Assembly: GCF_021155775.2 (NCBI RefSeq)
Contig: NC_060236.1
Coordinates: 17,100,519-17,164,518 of the forward strand
Length of the DNA stretch: 64,000 bases
From: Neodiprion pinetum
Lineage: Eukaryota > Arthropoda > Insecta > Hymenoptera > Diprionidae
Reading direction: 5' to 3'
Shown here piece by piece: positions 46,980-59,005 of the stretch. A program made the position numbers and the translations under genes. Under the pieces are notes generated by a model. That model did not search any database. It was not told the origin of the DNA and worked only from the letters and a program-made list of their open reading frames with translations. How positions within the stretch are numbered: position 1 is the first letter of the stretch; each line of letters starts with the position of its first letter.

Positions 46980-48567
46980 AAATAGTATATTGTGTATCAA
47001 GAGGGCAAACTCGGTATTTTCGAGCCGAGCGTAAGTTTTCGACACGAATCGTAGATGAGCCAAAGACGAATATTGCAAGTACGCGAGGAGAAAAGGCCGT
47101 TGCCTTCTTATTGCACACCATTCTTTGTATAACAAGAGTACGTCACGCGTTTTTGTACGAAGCACGAAATTGAGGTTAGGGCCACGCAGTGTCAGATTTG
47201 TTCGCGATAGCGCGTGCGCGCAGTATAGAAAAGATTACTTTCGACTCCTAGGACTGAAAAATGGTCTTTTCAGCACTCCGCGCATGCGCATTTACCGACT
47301 CACTCTACCGTTGTAGATTCGGGTACTTTGTGTATGAAAAACGCGTGAAACATGTTCGTGAGCAGAAAACGCGGCAATGCTGTATGCGAAGACGACGTGG
47401 ATCGTGTGTGTCGTCTGCGGCCTGAACTGTTTATATCGTTGGTGCTGTGTGCTTATTTGAGTGCGACGTTGCCTTGTCTCATGAACACGGGCATCCAGAA
47501 CGCGAGAGCGTGCATCGTCACTTTTGAGCGCTAGTTTTTCAGAATTTCGACCATACGGGGTTTCGATCAATCGTTATAACAGTGATCTTGAACTGTGACA
47601 ATTCTGACTTTTTACCAGCACCCGTTGTAAAAGTGTCTCACAGATTCCCTTGGCCGGCAACTTCACACCAAGCAGTGCAAGGTCGAAATGGTAAATGGTG
47701 CAATGATTCGTCAATGACGCATCGTGTCAGCGACAAAAATGGACAATTCCAAAAAGAGGAGACGAGTACACCGAGCAGTGGTATAGTGGTAATGATCATT
47801 GGATAGTCCGGCGCGGATTAGACGACTCGTTGATCAGCCCGGATTCTTGTTCAATCGATGTGCGGATACGTGGAGAGCAGCTGCGGTGAAGTTGATATGT
47901 GTGCGAGGAGGCCGGCTTCCACGGGGGCCACGTTTCTCGGGCAAAAAACAAGCGGCGGCCGTGTTTAACGCACGTGGTGAAGCCGACACCGCGTGGACTT
48001 GGGTCTTTGTGTGCATTTCTCGCACACCAAACCACGTGTGTTTAATATCGAGCACAATTACGGCTCTGAACAGACTCCATCCGCCGAGTGCTCTTACGCT
48101 TCTGAGTCTACTTATATTCGGATTGAATAGGTTGTTTGGCTGAAAAGCGACACTCTGTATTAGTTTTATATAACTCGAGCATGTTTTACGCTTTTTTCCA
48201 TTCGAGTTTTCCGTACACAAAGTAACCGTTTCTATTTCGGTCGAGTGAGTCAGCGAATGCGCATGCGCGTAGTACTCAAAAGATCATTTTTCAGTCATGG
48301 GAGTTGACAGTGGTCTTTTCTGTACTGCGCGCATGCGCTGTCGCGAACAGATCTGGCGCTGCGCGACCCTAACCTCAATTTCGTGCTTCGTGAGAAAACG
48401 CGTGACATACTCTTGTCATATAAAGAATCGTGTGTAACAAAGAAGCAATGATCTTTTTACCTCGCGTATTTGGAATTTTCGCCTTCGGCTTACCTATGAC
48501 TCGTAATGCAAACTTATGCTCGCCCTGAAAAAACTGAGTGCGCCTCCTTGTGACACAATATACTATT
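46980..48567. mobile_element. Long-inverted-repeat element, family L1 (about 1.59 kb)
   Basis: The left arm (46980-47353) and right arm (48180-48567) are inverted complements along about 375 bp, roughly four bases in five by eye. Both outer ends read AAATAGTATATTGTGT and both inner ends CATGTTT(T)CACGCG/TACGC. Each arm carries CCCTAACCTCAATTTCGTG and GCGCATGCGC (47280-47289; 48259-48268 and 48329-48338). The 826-bp interior is CpG-rich with frames up to 128 codons, none recognisable as a transposase. It could be a non-autonomous DNA transposon with long terminal inverted repeats, or two independent short elements inserted head to head. The related solo arm at 34012-34359 keeps the second option open. 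Target duplication is not clear. Confidence 0.75.
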
Positions 48568-49929
48568 TGAACACGGAATAGTTGGACACTGAGTATTTAT
48601 CAAATTGTTATATTATGACGCTACGATGTCACTCTTTGAAAATACAAGGGGGAAACAATTGGGATAATTAAAAAAGCTTAGATATCGGTGCTTCGGTTCA
48701 AATCATTCCGAAATCGCTAAAACTTTGTTGAATTCCTTCGATTTCATTCCACGACGGCTGATTTTATTCCGAATACTATTTTCTACAAATTCCATAGACC
48801 ACTTTTTCTCATTAGGTGAGCATCGGTAGATATTTAAATTTACAACATATTTCAATACATCAATGAATGGCAATATTGAATTGACTGATGAAAATAGGAA
48901 AATTTATTTCAAATCCGAAAATCTTTTGAACGGTTTTTTCTTCTTGACTAACTTTCGATTCAAACGAACCGTCCAATTAGTTCTCGACAACGCGGTCAGT
49001 TGTTACGTAAATGTTGAGAAGAAGTTCGGTTTCATTATCCAAGACATCGCCCCATTACATCCGATTGTGTTCGCTAATTTTCTATTCGGTCTTTTACCAA
49101 CCTTCCATACATAGGCATGCCGACACCATCAATCAAATTTAATAACCACATTCACCAAACTACGACGCGTAAGCCTGGAGGTTAGAATAAATTTTCATCA
49201 GCTGCATGGGTAGTCGAATTTATTTACAGCAGCCGAATAAAATCCCGCTGATAGATAAGACGTTACAAATTCCTCGTCGAATACTCGATCGAATTCTTGT
49301 TTCTTAATTCATAGATGACATCCATTTAATTGACTTCTGAACTTTGTCTGCGATGTGTATTCAAATCTGTAATAACAGTTTTCTCATTTTTCATTGAAAT
49401 AAAATTAAAAAACACGCAATGAAGTTACGCTAAAAAATCCTGACGCACAGTAACCTTTTAATGTAATTCCAGCAGTCAGATGTTAGGTTCAATGACCGAA
49501 CAACAAATAATCGTATTCTCTTATTTCCGAATTCAGATATAGCTAGCTAAAGATTCTATTCAGAATGAGTCACCACTAATCTGAATAACGATATGAAGAC
49601 CGTCTTATTCTTTACTAAGGTATGTGTGGAAATGTGTCATTTCGGTGTTATCGTGCACGATGATTACTAATGGATGAGTCATTGTCGTGTAACTAAGATA
49701 AGCATATGCAGAGTGTGTTCTCAAGTTGAGATGTACCAAGAATTGATTCATTCAGGAATTCAGTAAGGTACTCCAGTTTTTAAACATACGACTCTCGAGT
49801 GATTTAAGTGGGTTTTAGTTGTTTCTGTACACATGGATCTCGATCTTCAATGGTCTCGTAGACTTTCATCCCTCCGAGTTCATTGGTTTGCCAGATTTAC
49901 CAGGGCCAAAGCTAAATTAGTCAATTACA
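48568..49929. other. AT-rich unassigned sequence
   Basis: No gene or repeat was recognised. The 83-codon frame at 48863-49114 has no known motif. Confidence 0.4.
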
Positions 49930-50421
49930 ACCTAGCAGTGCAATTTGCAATTCAGATGTAATGAAAAAACAAATCTTACTCGTATTCTGTAATTAGGAAA
50001 TATTACAACATAAATTACATACGGTTTTTGTGAATAGGACCAGACAAAAAAGAAACTCCACATGTGTTTTAAAATGAGGGCAGGGTTTTAAATAAAACTA
50101 AATTTGTATTTCGGAATTAGTTCACAATACAATAAAAATTAAATATGTGCTCTGTAATTGAGGTAAAATAAAACGTGAATTGCATATGCGGTTTGTAATC
50201 GGAGACAGGACGAATTGGAGAAAATTAAATACGTACCGTAAATGAGTTTTGTAATTGGGACAAAATAAAATGGAAATTGGATGTGTATGTTTTAATTGGG
50301 AAGGCAATGAAATAGAATTCACATTCATGTATTGTCGATACGATAAAATGTAATACAAATCACATTTCAATTTTGCAATTGAGATAAAGGTTTGAAACAA
50401 ATTATACTTGTATTTTATTTG
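49930..50421 (-). repeat. Decayed AATTACA minisatellite, array 2 (opposite orientation)
   Basis: Repeated blocks of (T/A)TTTGTAATTG(G/A)G(A/G)CAAAAT(A/C)AAAT followed by ATTACATA or ATTGCATATG occur about every 50-65 bp, for example near 50000, 50145, 50195, 50250 and 50375. Read on the minus strand these match the units of array 1 at 1985-2380. Immediately to the right is an 18-base A-run (50424-50441). Confidence 0.6.
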
Positions 50422-50423
50422 AC

Positions 50424-50441
50424 AAAAAAAAAAAAAAAAAA
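50424..50441 (+). repeat. Poly-A run (18 A)
   Basis: Eighteen consecutive A bases directly after minisatellite array 2. Confidence 0.95.
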
Positions 50442-51601
50442 GAATTCCTCATTTTCCCATTTTTAAGAATTTCGACTTGTCAGAGTTGTGCCCTTTCGGA
50501 ACTTTGAGCGTCGGCTTTGGGACCATTCGAAGCTCTAATGTTTCATTAAAGTTTCTTTACTTTAAGTCTCGCCACAAAAAAATTGGGAATTTCATCTCCG
50601 GCTCAATCAAACCAGGAATTTAATTCCTTTTTTGATTTCTGAAACTTTCGACGTGACGAAAATTGACGACGCGGTCCGCCCATCGGAAAAAAATGACGAT
50701 GTATGTATTTATACGTGCCTGTTGACACACGAAGGACACTCGCATATATACATGTGAATATGAGTGTTATCCGAGTCCAACAGGGTCCCCGTGTCTGCCG
50801 GAGTCTGCAGACCGCCCAGGGTCCTCCGGAGGTGACAAGAGTGATCCTGGACTAACTGTAGCAGACGGTATTGAAACACGAAACTAAAACTGGCGTCAGA
50901 CATGCGCCTTTTGTTACTTCAGCGATCTCGTTGGACGGTTTTACACAAGGCCGAAGAGGAACGGGGTGGAGGGAAAAATGTATAAGTGAAAGAAAAAAAA
51001 AAAGATTGTGTTATTGAGAAAAAAAAAATCACTTGAAGGGTTTGACAAAAAAATTCCCAACCAGGGGCCAAGGTTCCGTGTAAAGGCCCTAAGCTTGCAC
51101 ATGTGTGTATACGCAGGGAAATGAGCCCTGATGTATAATGTGTTTTTTTTTCTACCTCTCTTTTTCATTTTACTTTTTTTTGTTCTATACGAATCACCGG
51201 GAATGAATCGGTCCTTCGCTTTTGCACCGAGGGTTAAGAACAGGGGCGGACGGGAAGGGCAGGAACCCTCGGGAACGGCTACGGATGGGACAAAAAATGG
51301 AGTGTTTTTAATTGGGCGCCGCAGTTGTTGATGATATTCAGATTTCGATCGTATATCGCAATGATGCATATGTATATACCTATATGTACGCATATATGCT
51401 ATATGCTATGTGCAGGCATAGGACAATGCAGAGTTTTTGTTCTATTTCATTTTACTTTTTTGTTCCTTCAGTCTTCTTACCACTCACTCGACTGTGTGCG
51501 TGTATGCATATTTGTTTTGCATCGGGATTGTTCGCTGTTTGCTTTCTTTCGCAATTCCTGCGTGTATCTGCCCAACTGACAATTGTACGCTGAAGTTTAT
51601 A
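50442..51601. other. Unassigned sequence
   Basis: No gene is supported. The 150-codon minus-strand frame (50941-51393) is inflated by A-runs near 50993-51030 and has no recognisable domain. CpG and GC content rise at 50750-50940. Confidence 0.35.
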
Positions 51602-51997
51602 CCGGGACAATCTCTTGATACTTGAAAATCCACTTCGCGTGCGCCAAATAATTCGATCTCATTGGTCGGCGAAATCTTCCCGCAGCGATATTTTTGTTTG
51701 CGATCTAGGTGCGCCAACGTACGAAAAATGTGTACGTTTGAATTTTCAAAGAGCGTAAGCATTAAATTCCGACCGTTCTTTGAAGAATCAACTTTCCGAC
51801 CCAATAACAAATGCTTCCCAAACCTTTTAGAGTCACTGCCTCGATTATTTGAGATTCTAACCTCAAAAATTCGTATCGACTACATCGCCGGCAGAAACAG
51901 TTTGACAGCTGAAAACTCGGGATGGCCAGCCTGCGCGAACAGCCGATAAAACTCGCGCATGCGCAGTTGATTTTCAAGTTTCAAGAGATTGTCCCGG
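51602..51997. mobile_element. 396-bp terminal-inverted-repeat element (family M2)
   Basis: The first 32 bp (51602-51633) and the last 32 bp (51966-51997) are inverted complements with only two mismatches. Both begin CCGGGACAATCTCTTGA and continue ACTTGAAAATC. Just inside the right end lies GCGCATGCGC (51955-51964); the left side has a degraded CGCGTGCGCC at the matching place. TGGCCAGCCTGC (51923-51934) is shared, in the same spacing on the minus strand, with the element at 22768-23078. No coding sequence was recognised. No convincing target duplication is visible, so the superfamily is open. Confidence 0.85.
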
Positions 51998-54457
51998 AAT
52001 TTGGTTTTAACTAAACTTCATGTATATGAGTTTAAATTATGAGATATGAATTTGTAAAGTCGACTGAAATGGAATTGAACTGACATTTCGTTTATACGGG
52101 TTTCTTGTCTATATACGCGACAAATTTTCTCATACTTGGAAATTTCTTCCCGTAAACAATTCAAGGAAATTTCACTTGTAGGTCAAGGATTCACATGTTG
52201 TATGCATTTGGTCCGTTAACGCCTTTCATTTTGCTTCCTAAAATTCATTGTTCCTCACCTTCACGATTGTTACAACTCATTTTTCTGTCGAGACATGCGG
52301 TTCAATTATTTTTAATACCTGCCATTCGATAGATATTTCAATCAATAAGAACATTGTTAAATGAATAAAATTTCACCTCTTATATGTGGTATTATGTGAC
52401 CGTTGAGCAATAAATAAAAATTGAATATACTTAATCATTTGCGTTTATGTTGTATTTATTCGATAACTTCGACAAATTTCGCTATAATTTCAATGACGAG
52501 TCGACATGACTATAAATATAGCTTAAAATCATAAATTAGGATTTAATGCCACTTTCAGAAATTCTACCCGTTTTCTAATTTCATATTATGCTAATCCTCA
52601 CTTATCGTTAATTCAAAAAATACTTCGATATATAGAGAAACAAAATCTGATTCTGACTACATTTGACAGCCATAGGTATTTGGGAAGTCAACAAACGGTA
52701 TTTCTCTGTAAAAACAGAATTTAATTAAACTTAAGAATGCTGGAGTGATAACAAATCAATATTTTCACATTAATCTAGTTGCAAAAATAGTTGCATAGTG
52801 AGGACTATTATGTCTCTAAAAATCCGAGACTTGAATTTTCTTCTAACTAGAAAAAACGAGCTGAAGTTTGAGTGAAACTAATCTAAAATTCATTGATAAC
52901 TAATCAAATCTCTAACATTGACTATGATGAATGTAAAGTATCATGCGCTAAAGAAAAGGGAACTCAGATCAAACTAAAGTGAGATGAACCTATTCGAAAT
53001 CAAGTAAACTATAATCAATCCGAATAAACGTAACAATTCTACTCTAAACTGATGTTGCATTTATGTAGGTATCGTATTTTTCACATTATCACACGTGCTG
53101 CAGCTGAGCCAAACATCGATTGAATAACGTAAATCTAAACTAAACTGAAACTAAACACAAGCTCCAAAATAGACTGTACTTTGCTGTAAACTGTGCGATG
53201 TTCGATTGAATGAAATGTAAAATCTGGACATGCAGTTTATCTCGTTTACTCCAAGGTATTTAAACGCTTGTTGTTTTAGGCCAAGAGATTTCCGAAGCCG
53301 AAGTTTATTTGAAATTCTGCAAAGGGCTGTTCGTCGTTAATTTCACACACGAGCTTAAATCAGCCACTACGTGTGTCGCAGCGAAACGGTGATACAAGTT
53401 TTAGAGCTCGATGTTTCTTTGCTGATGAAACATAACTTCAAGCATGATTTCTATCGTCTTTAGAAATAAAAACTTGATGATCGCTATTTTTAGATTACCA
53501 AAACAGATTCACAAAGATAAACTAATTTCTTTCAGGTAATCCCGCAAAAAGGTTCTGCAGTTGTCACTCGGAACTTTTCACTTGAAAAATGTTTTATTAC
53601 GTAAGATTTTCAGAAATTTGTTTGTCCGACATGGACGATTCACCATACCATATAGAATTGATTGATAAATCACTTTACCACAGGTTTCATTCTGGCGATG
53701 AGGATTGAATCAGGAAAAAAATGGGAGCAGATAAATATGTTAGTAACCAATCGAAAAACTTTGAGTTCTAACACGATTGTGTATTAAGAAATAATTGTTC
53801 GTTTCATTCGATGGTTGAATTGTTTAATTCAGATAAGACGTACTAGAATATAATAAATTTACCAACAGATATTCAATTTTTCTTCACTGACACCAAAAAA
53901 ATATTGACTTACTTTCAGTACCATTTAAAAGATTAAAGGCATTTTGAATCCCAATAAAATTACTTAATTTGGATAATATTCACGCAAATTGAAGAATTTT
54001 TTATTCGAATGAAGTAAATATTTTAATCTCATCAATTATTTGAATAATCCTTAGCCGTTATCGACTTGCCGTTAGGAAAATAAAACTGAATCAAACAACC
54101 ACAGCGTCATTTTAGTAAATTTACAAGATTCTATTACGTCTCGCTTGAATCGAAAAAGTTATCGACCGAGTGAAAACAAGTCGGAAACATTGTTTTTTCG
54201 CGGTACTTTTCATGACCATGAAAAGGGAATTGTTTGTTGGTCTGTCCGATAAATTTCCCCGATGATTTCGAAAACGGTCGAGTAAAAAATCTGACACTGA
54301 TAGGACTTGGCAGTCAAATGAAAAAGTTTTGAACGAAACATTGGAAAAAATTTTTATGAATAGTAAAAAAATAGAAAAATTCATACAAAAAAATATGTAA
54401 ACTAGAAAAAACATGACCGTTTATTTGGAAAAGATAAGAACTGTAAATTCAAATTGA
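51998..54457. other. AT-rich unassigned sequence
   Basis: No gene is supported. 52850-53170 contains scattered AAACTAA, CTAATC and AACTGAAAC words that may be a decayed short repeat. No transposon ends were recognised. Confidence 0.35.
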
Positions 54458-54761
54458 CCCATTCGCTTTTTTATACACTGTAGTGTACAATCTTGATTTT
54501 CGTTTTTTACGATTTTCTCGTTGTACAATGCATATTAAATAATTGTCAAGTATATGAAATGGGGACACATTTTTTAGATAAATCGATTCCCGCTATTTAT
54601 TTTGTATAATTATTCTCGCACTGCGAGAAAGACGCGAATTAAAAAAAAAAAAAACTCAACATCTGAAACATGTGCAAAGCATCTCAAAATCGTTCAAAAA
54701 GTGTTTCATTGCCCGAAATACAGGCATTTTGAGCTAATATTTTCGTTTTAAAGAGAACGGG
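54458..54761. repeat. Dispersed repeat family R1, copy 2
   Basis: Same orientation as 1244-1501. Shared order: ACCCATTCGCTT, TACACTGTAGTGTACAATCT with GATTTT, TTTTTACGATTTTCTCG, TATTAAATAATTGTCAAGT, CATCTCAAAAT, AGAGAACGGG. About 45 bp longer in the middle than copy 1. Confidence 0.75.
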
Positions 54762-55204
54762 CGATTTTTCATGCCCATCGTTTCGTCGTAAAATCCTGTA
54801 AGTTTTACATTTTTTCATCCATCCGTTTTCAATATCATCGCAGGAGTTTGTCGGACAGACGGAAATTCTGGATATTTGTCTGAAAACCTGTTTATCGGAT
54901 TTCAGAGTTTCGAAAACGTAAAGATTCGTTTAAATTATAAAAAGTGGGCTTAGACCGAAACGAATGCTTTTCCCACATCACCAAAGGTGATGAAAAGTAA
55001 AAATCGTGGCACATGTTCTTTTACTTCCGGGCACAGATGACAGTTTCACTGCGAGAAGTGCCAAAATTTCAAAACAAGGCCCCTGGTTCCCGTATTATCC
55101 GACTGAATAATCACCCGTGGATTCGAACGGAGCGAGGAGTTTGCGCCGAATGCGCAGCTCAGCGCAGCTTGCAATGCGCGAGGGAGACGCTTTGCGCGGT
55201 GTAA
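54762..55204. other. Unassigned sequence
   Basis: AT-rich up to about 55010, then increasingly CpG-containing. No gene was recognised. A GATTCGAAC word at 55121-55129 was checked as a minus-strand tRNA B-box and rejected. Confidence 0.35.
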
Positions 55205-55354
55205 TAATCCATCATTTATATTAATTGTGCCCCGCGGTCCGCAGCAGTGCGCTTTGAATAAATGATATCGTTGTGTTTATACGGACTACTCGTACGCGGT
55301 AACACGGCTCGGTATGTTCTGGACTACTGCAAGGCTATTCATAAATTCTAATTA
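55205..55354. promoter_or_regulatory. Candidate enhancer-like homeodomain-site cluster
   Basis: TAATCC (55205-55210, the type bound by Bicoid/Otd-class homeodomains), TTAATTG (55221-55227), TCATAAAT (55339-55346) and TAATTA (55349-55354) occur in a non-repetitive, CpG-containing block spanning about 55010-55490. The block stands out from the AT-rich flanks. Function is inferred from motif density only. Confidence 0.25.
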
Positions 55355-55746
55355 AGTTCGCACAATTTCGCGCTCGCTGCTGCTGCCACGCCGCTGCCAC
55401 ATATCGGGCGCCCTCATTGCAGTGAGCCGCTTTTTCCGCTGCGCGAGCTTTACTCAAATTGCATAGCGGCTAACTCCTCAACCGGATTTTAGGAATTTAG
55501 CGGATATCGTGCGGAGGAACGTGCCAAAAACTAGACGGACGTACAAAAATGCTACAATTTTTTGCCCAAGACACGATTGGGTGGTCGCAGTGGTCGATTA
55601 ATGTCAAGGATGAAACGGATACGCGGAAAGAAATAATTCGCTGGACCGGCAAACTTGAGTGTCGATGTAGATACGGCAAGAAAATTTACTGCCACAGCTA
55701 GAATTTTGGAATTTTAACCGACGGGTTTGATACATTCGGAAGCTCG
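55355..55746. other. Unassigned CpG-containing sequence
   Basis: A continuation of the CpG-containing block up to about 55490, then ordinary sequence. No gene is supported. Confidence 0.35.
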
Positions 55747-56050
55747 CACTGTTAAAAATGATTGTGAATTTACTACACATTTACTGTACAAAAGAGGTGT
55801 AAATTTACAAATTCAGTGCAGCAACGTAAATTACTATGCATTTGTTTCAAATTTACAATGAAAATTTTTGACTTTACTAAAATTTATAGGAAAAACACAA
55901 AAAAGTAATTTGATTTCACTAAATTTTGGAGTAAATTTATTGTGTTTGTAAATCGAATACACGGTAAATGTACGGTGAATTCACTGCTCCGTATCCGAAT
56001 AAAACTTCTAATACATTGTATCAAGTTCCATACGGAAATTTTTAATAGTG
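55747..56050. mobile_element. CACT(A/G)TTAAAAAT-ended MITE (304 bp)
   Basis: The 13-bp ends CACTGTTAAAAAT (55747-55759) and its complement form ATTTTTAATAGTG (56038-56050) are inverted with one mismatch. The interior is AT-rich with repeated GTAAATTTAC, GTGAATTTAC and GGTAAATGTAC words, which makes many short palindromes. Ends and interior of this kind are familiar from AT-rich animal MITEs, but the superfamily is not certain. Target duplication is not obvious. Confidence 0.6.
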
Positions 56051-58430
56051 CACTTCATCTATTTTAGTGAAGATTCTTACTTCGGTAGCTGAAACACTTG
56101 ATGTCTCTGTATCAACGCTAGAATTTGCTGATCCAGTGAATTATTTTGTTCCGTATACGCGTGGAAAAGGAAAAAGGGAAGTTCAAAAATCGAGTTCAAC
56201 GATTTTGGAATTACATAATTGGGTTTTGAATTAGTAATTTAAGTGAGTTATAATGAATTGAAGACGAAGGGTTTCGTACCGAATTCTAGAAAAATTTGGG
56301 AACAGTTCAGAATTTTTTTTAACACCAGAATTTCACCTTTTTCTAACCGGAAGTCAGATATTCAAATAACGACCCATGTAACCGGAAGTGTTGGAAATTT
56401 CGAAATTTTCGAGACATGTCACGAGATGTATCACTAATATTTCTTTCATATCGGTGGAGTAATTCCTCTATATTTCAGGATATACGAGACGATTATTGAA
56501 AAGTTAGAAGGCTCGCCAACGATATTCGGCAACGGGAAACTTTCGGAGCTTAGAAAGTTTTTTGAGCTTGGGAAAGTTTCAACTCCACCCAATAGTTGAT
56601 TGTTCGCCAAACTTTAGTCTAAATCGGCGAAGCAGTTTCAGCAGAATTATACAACAGTTTCTGCAAATACTTACATGCAAATCTTAAAATGAGGTAGAAA
56701 ACGGTTTTTTGAATGACAAAATATGTTTCAAAGTCCAAGAGAAATTTTTTTTCCATTCCAAGTGACGTTTTCCGTGACGACAAATATAATTGACATTCCG
56801 CTTCACGATCGTGCCGGATGAAAAAATGGACCGGAAACTGTCAAAATATAGCGATGTTGTGCCTCTGAGTTTGTAGGAGCATGCGCATTGTGCTCGTTTT
56901 TTTTCCCCTCTGCTTCTTTTCATACTTCTTTTTCCCTCTTTTCATCCACCGTCTGATAAACGGACCGTTCTCATCGGGATCTCAGCCTCGCAGTTGATAC
57001 GATCATTTTCTCGCAATGCGTTCGAGGCGTCACGTTTATGTCGCCAGTTTTCGTGCTCGGCGTCTAATGCAGGTGCGGTTTAATCCGTTGTAGCAGATTC
57101 ATGAATTACCGAAGACACGTGCAGAAGCTGCGGTAAATATTGCGCGGCGATTACCGGGCTAGAAGATGTTGTAATAACTGCAACTCCGAGGATTCGGACG
57201 AAAGATTTCTGTGACTGTGTTCGAGGGACAGAAAAGAGTGCAAGAGAAGCAAAATTTGTTTTTATCATCCTATATCTGATTAACTCGTAGTTTTTAACAA
57301 AGAAAAAAAAAAAAAAATTCTTGAGAAATGATATCTATTATTTAAAGTTTTTCCGTGTAAATAACAATCCTTTTTTTCAAATGGTTACTACTCGGTGACA
57401 TTCAATGATACGAACATTGATCCTTGACATATTTTCTTCATCATTAAATTCTCCACATCAAAGTTCGTTGAGCGAAATCCGTTGCTCAAACGATATAAAA
57501 ATTATAAGCTTCGAAAGTCAACTTTTTGTAGATATTCATTTTCAAGCATCTTTGATGACTGAACTATCGTCTTTGAAGCAAAAATCCAACCGATGAATTC
57601 TCAAGCAGTTCAGTTCGATGTAAAAATGTCTGTAAGGTATTTGCAGCCATTGATTGAACAGGTCACAAGTTATAAGCGTCAAAAATCATTTCCGTGAAAA
57701 AAAATTCATTCGTAACCGTCGTTAGTGGCCAAATCATTGACTGACTGATTCTCTACATAGAATTCTTTTAGGACCACGTCTCTGTGATTAAACGCGATCG
57801 AGTGGTAACAATTAATAAAAATCCATAACATGTTCCCTCAGCTAGTAGCTAAACGGGAAAACTTTGGGTTCCAAGAGTTCTCTTTGGAGACATACTTTGG
57901 TATAGTTTCTCTTTTTTTTTTTTTTTTTTTCGCTGCGTTACAATAAGCAAAAAAATTCACTTCCGAAGGAAACGACCTAGCGACAATTTTTTCCCACACC
58001 TTTGAACGAGGATCGTAATTTTCGCAGTCACTTTGGCACGGACATTTTCGCGCACACGACTGTGTACAGTAGCGTTTGATAATTGTGCTGAATAAATCAT
58101 GAACCGCAGCTGTGCATAACCCTCGAGTACATGCAACGTCAACAGAATTATGAGAATTGTGCCAATCTAGCCCCGCGAGGGCGAGCTGCAAGTTCTCGCG
58201 AATTGGTGCAACGCCAAAACCTTGTCTGCGGCAACATAATACCGGCCATTGCAGCTGCCTAAGTTTAGACCTCATTCTTTCACGCTTGAAATCCCCAGAA
58301 ATATACCGACTCCTTAACTCGTTTGGGATGAAGAATTTTTGGAACTTGAATCAACGCATTCCGTTTACGAAAACGCCATATTCTTTTGTCTTTTGTGCGT
58401 TGTTTACTTAAAGCCAGGTATAGTTATGAA
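56051..58430. other. Unassigned sequence
   Basis: No gene is supported. It holds an A-run at about 57302-57316 and a T-run at 57911-57930. The 145-codon minus-strand frame (57838-58275) includes a Lys run from the T-run and has no recognisable domain. Confidence 0.35.
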
Positions 58431-58761
58431 TTCTGGATTGTAATAACAGCGATGTTGATCTTACTGCCATCCCTTTACATGGTCCTAGTTTTTCTAACAT
58501 TTTTCTCATAACTACACACTATGATTTTCAGTGTTCGTTGCAATGTCGCTACTTTCACTAACACTTTATACAGATTACTATTTCAATTCTTCTCATTCTT
58601 GCTCAAGTTACTGCATGTTACTATTGAAACATACGACGATAAACGTTATTGCCATGGATGTTACTTATACTGACATTGTTATTTGCATAGATACGTATTT
58701 ATTAATTGGCAAGGCGCTATTGCTAACTTTAATTTTACTACAAACGAGAAGCTATTTACTT

Positions 58762-59005
58762 CTGAAATCAGCTGTACACCCTGGTTTGAACTCAGTTGAA
58801 ATCGGAATAAAATCATACAGATAAATCGCTTTTAAATGGTACGAAGTCACTTTAATATCACTTACAATTATTTGGAATCATACCAAATTAGTGGAGAATA
58901 GCAGAAATCACAAATGTAATCATGCAACAAATCATCTGAAATCAAACAATTCATACATGAAATCACTGAAGTCACACACATCACCCCAAGTCACGATATC
59001 ACTTG
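58762..59005 (+). repeat. 10-11-bp periodic GAAATCACTT-type array, array 2
   Basis: Recurrent GAAATCA, AATCGCTTTT, GAAGTCACTTT, AATATCACTTA, GGAATCAT, GAAATCACTGA and AAGTCAC words sit at intervals of mostly 10-11 bp. It is the same family and strand as 31911-32098. Confidence 0.65.

Noticed and set aside
47799..48143. 114- and 128-codon frames inside the long-inverted-repeat element, examined as a transposase remnant
   Set aside because: No catalytic motif or domain could be recognised; the frames overlap on both strands as expected in CpG-rich DNA with few stops.
50941..51393. 150-codon minus-strand frame
   Set aside because: Extended by A-runs giving Phe stretches; no recognisable motif.
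55117..55133. GGATTCGAAC word as B-box of a minus-strand tRNA
   Set aside because: The flanking T-stem does not pair and no A-box or acceptor stem was found.
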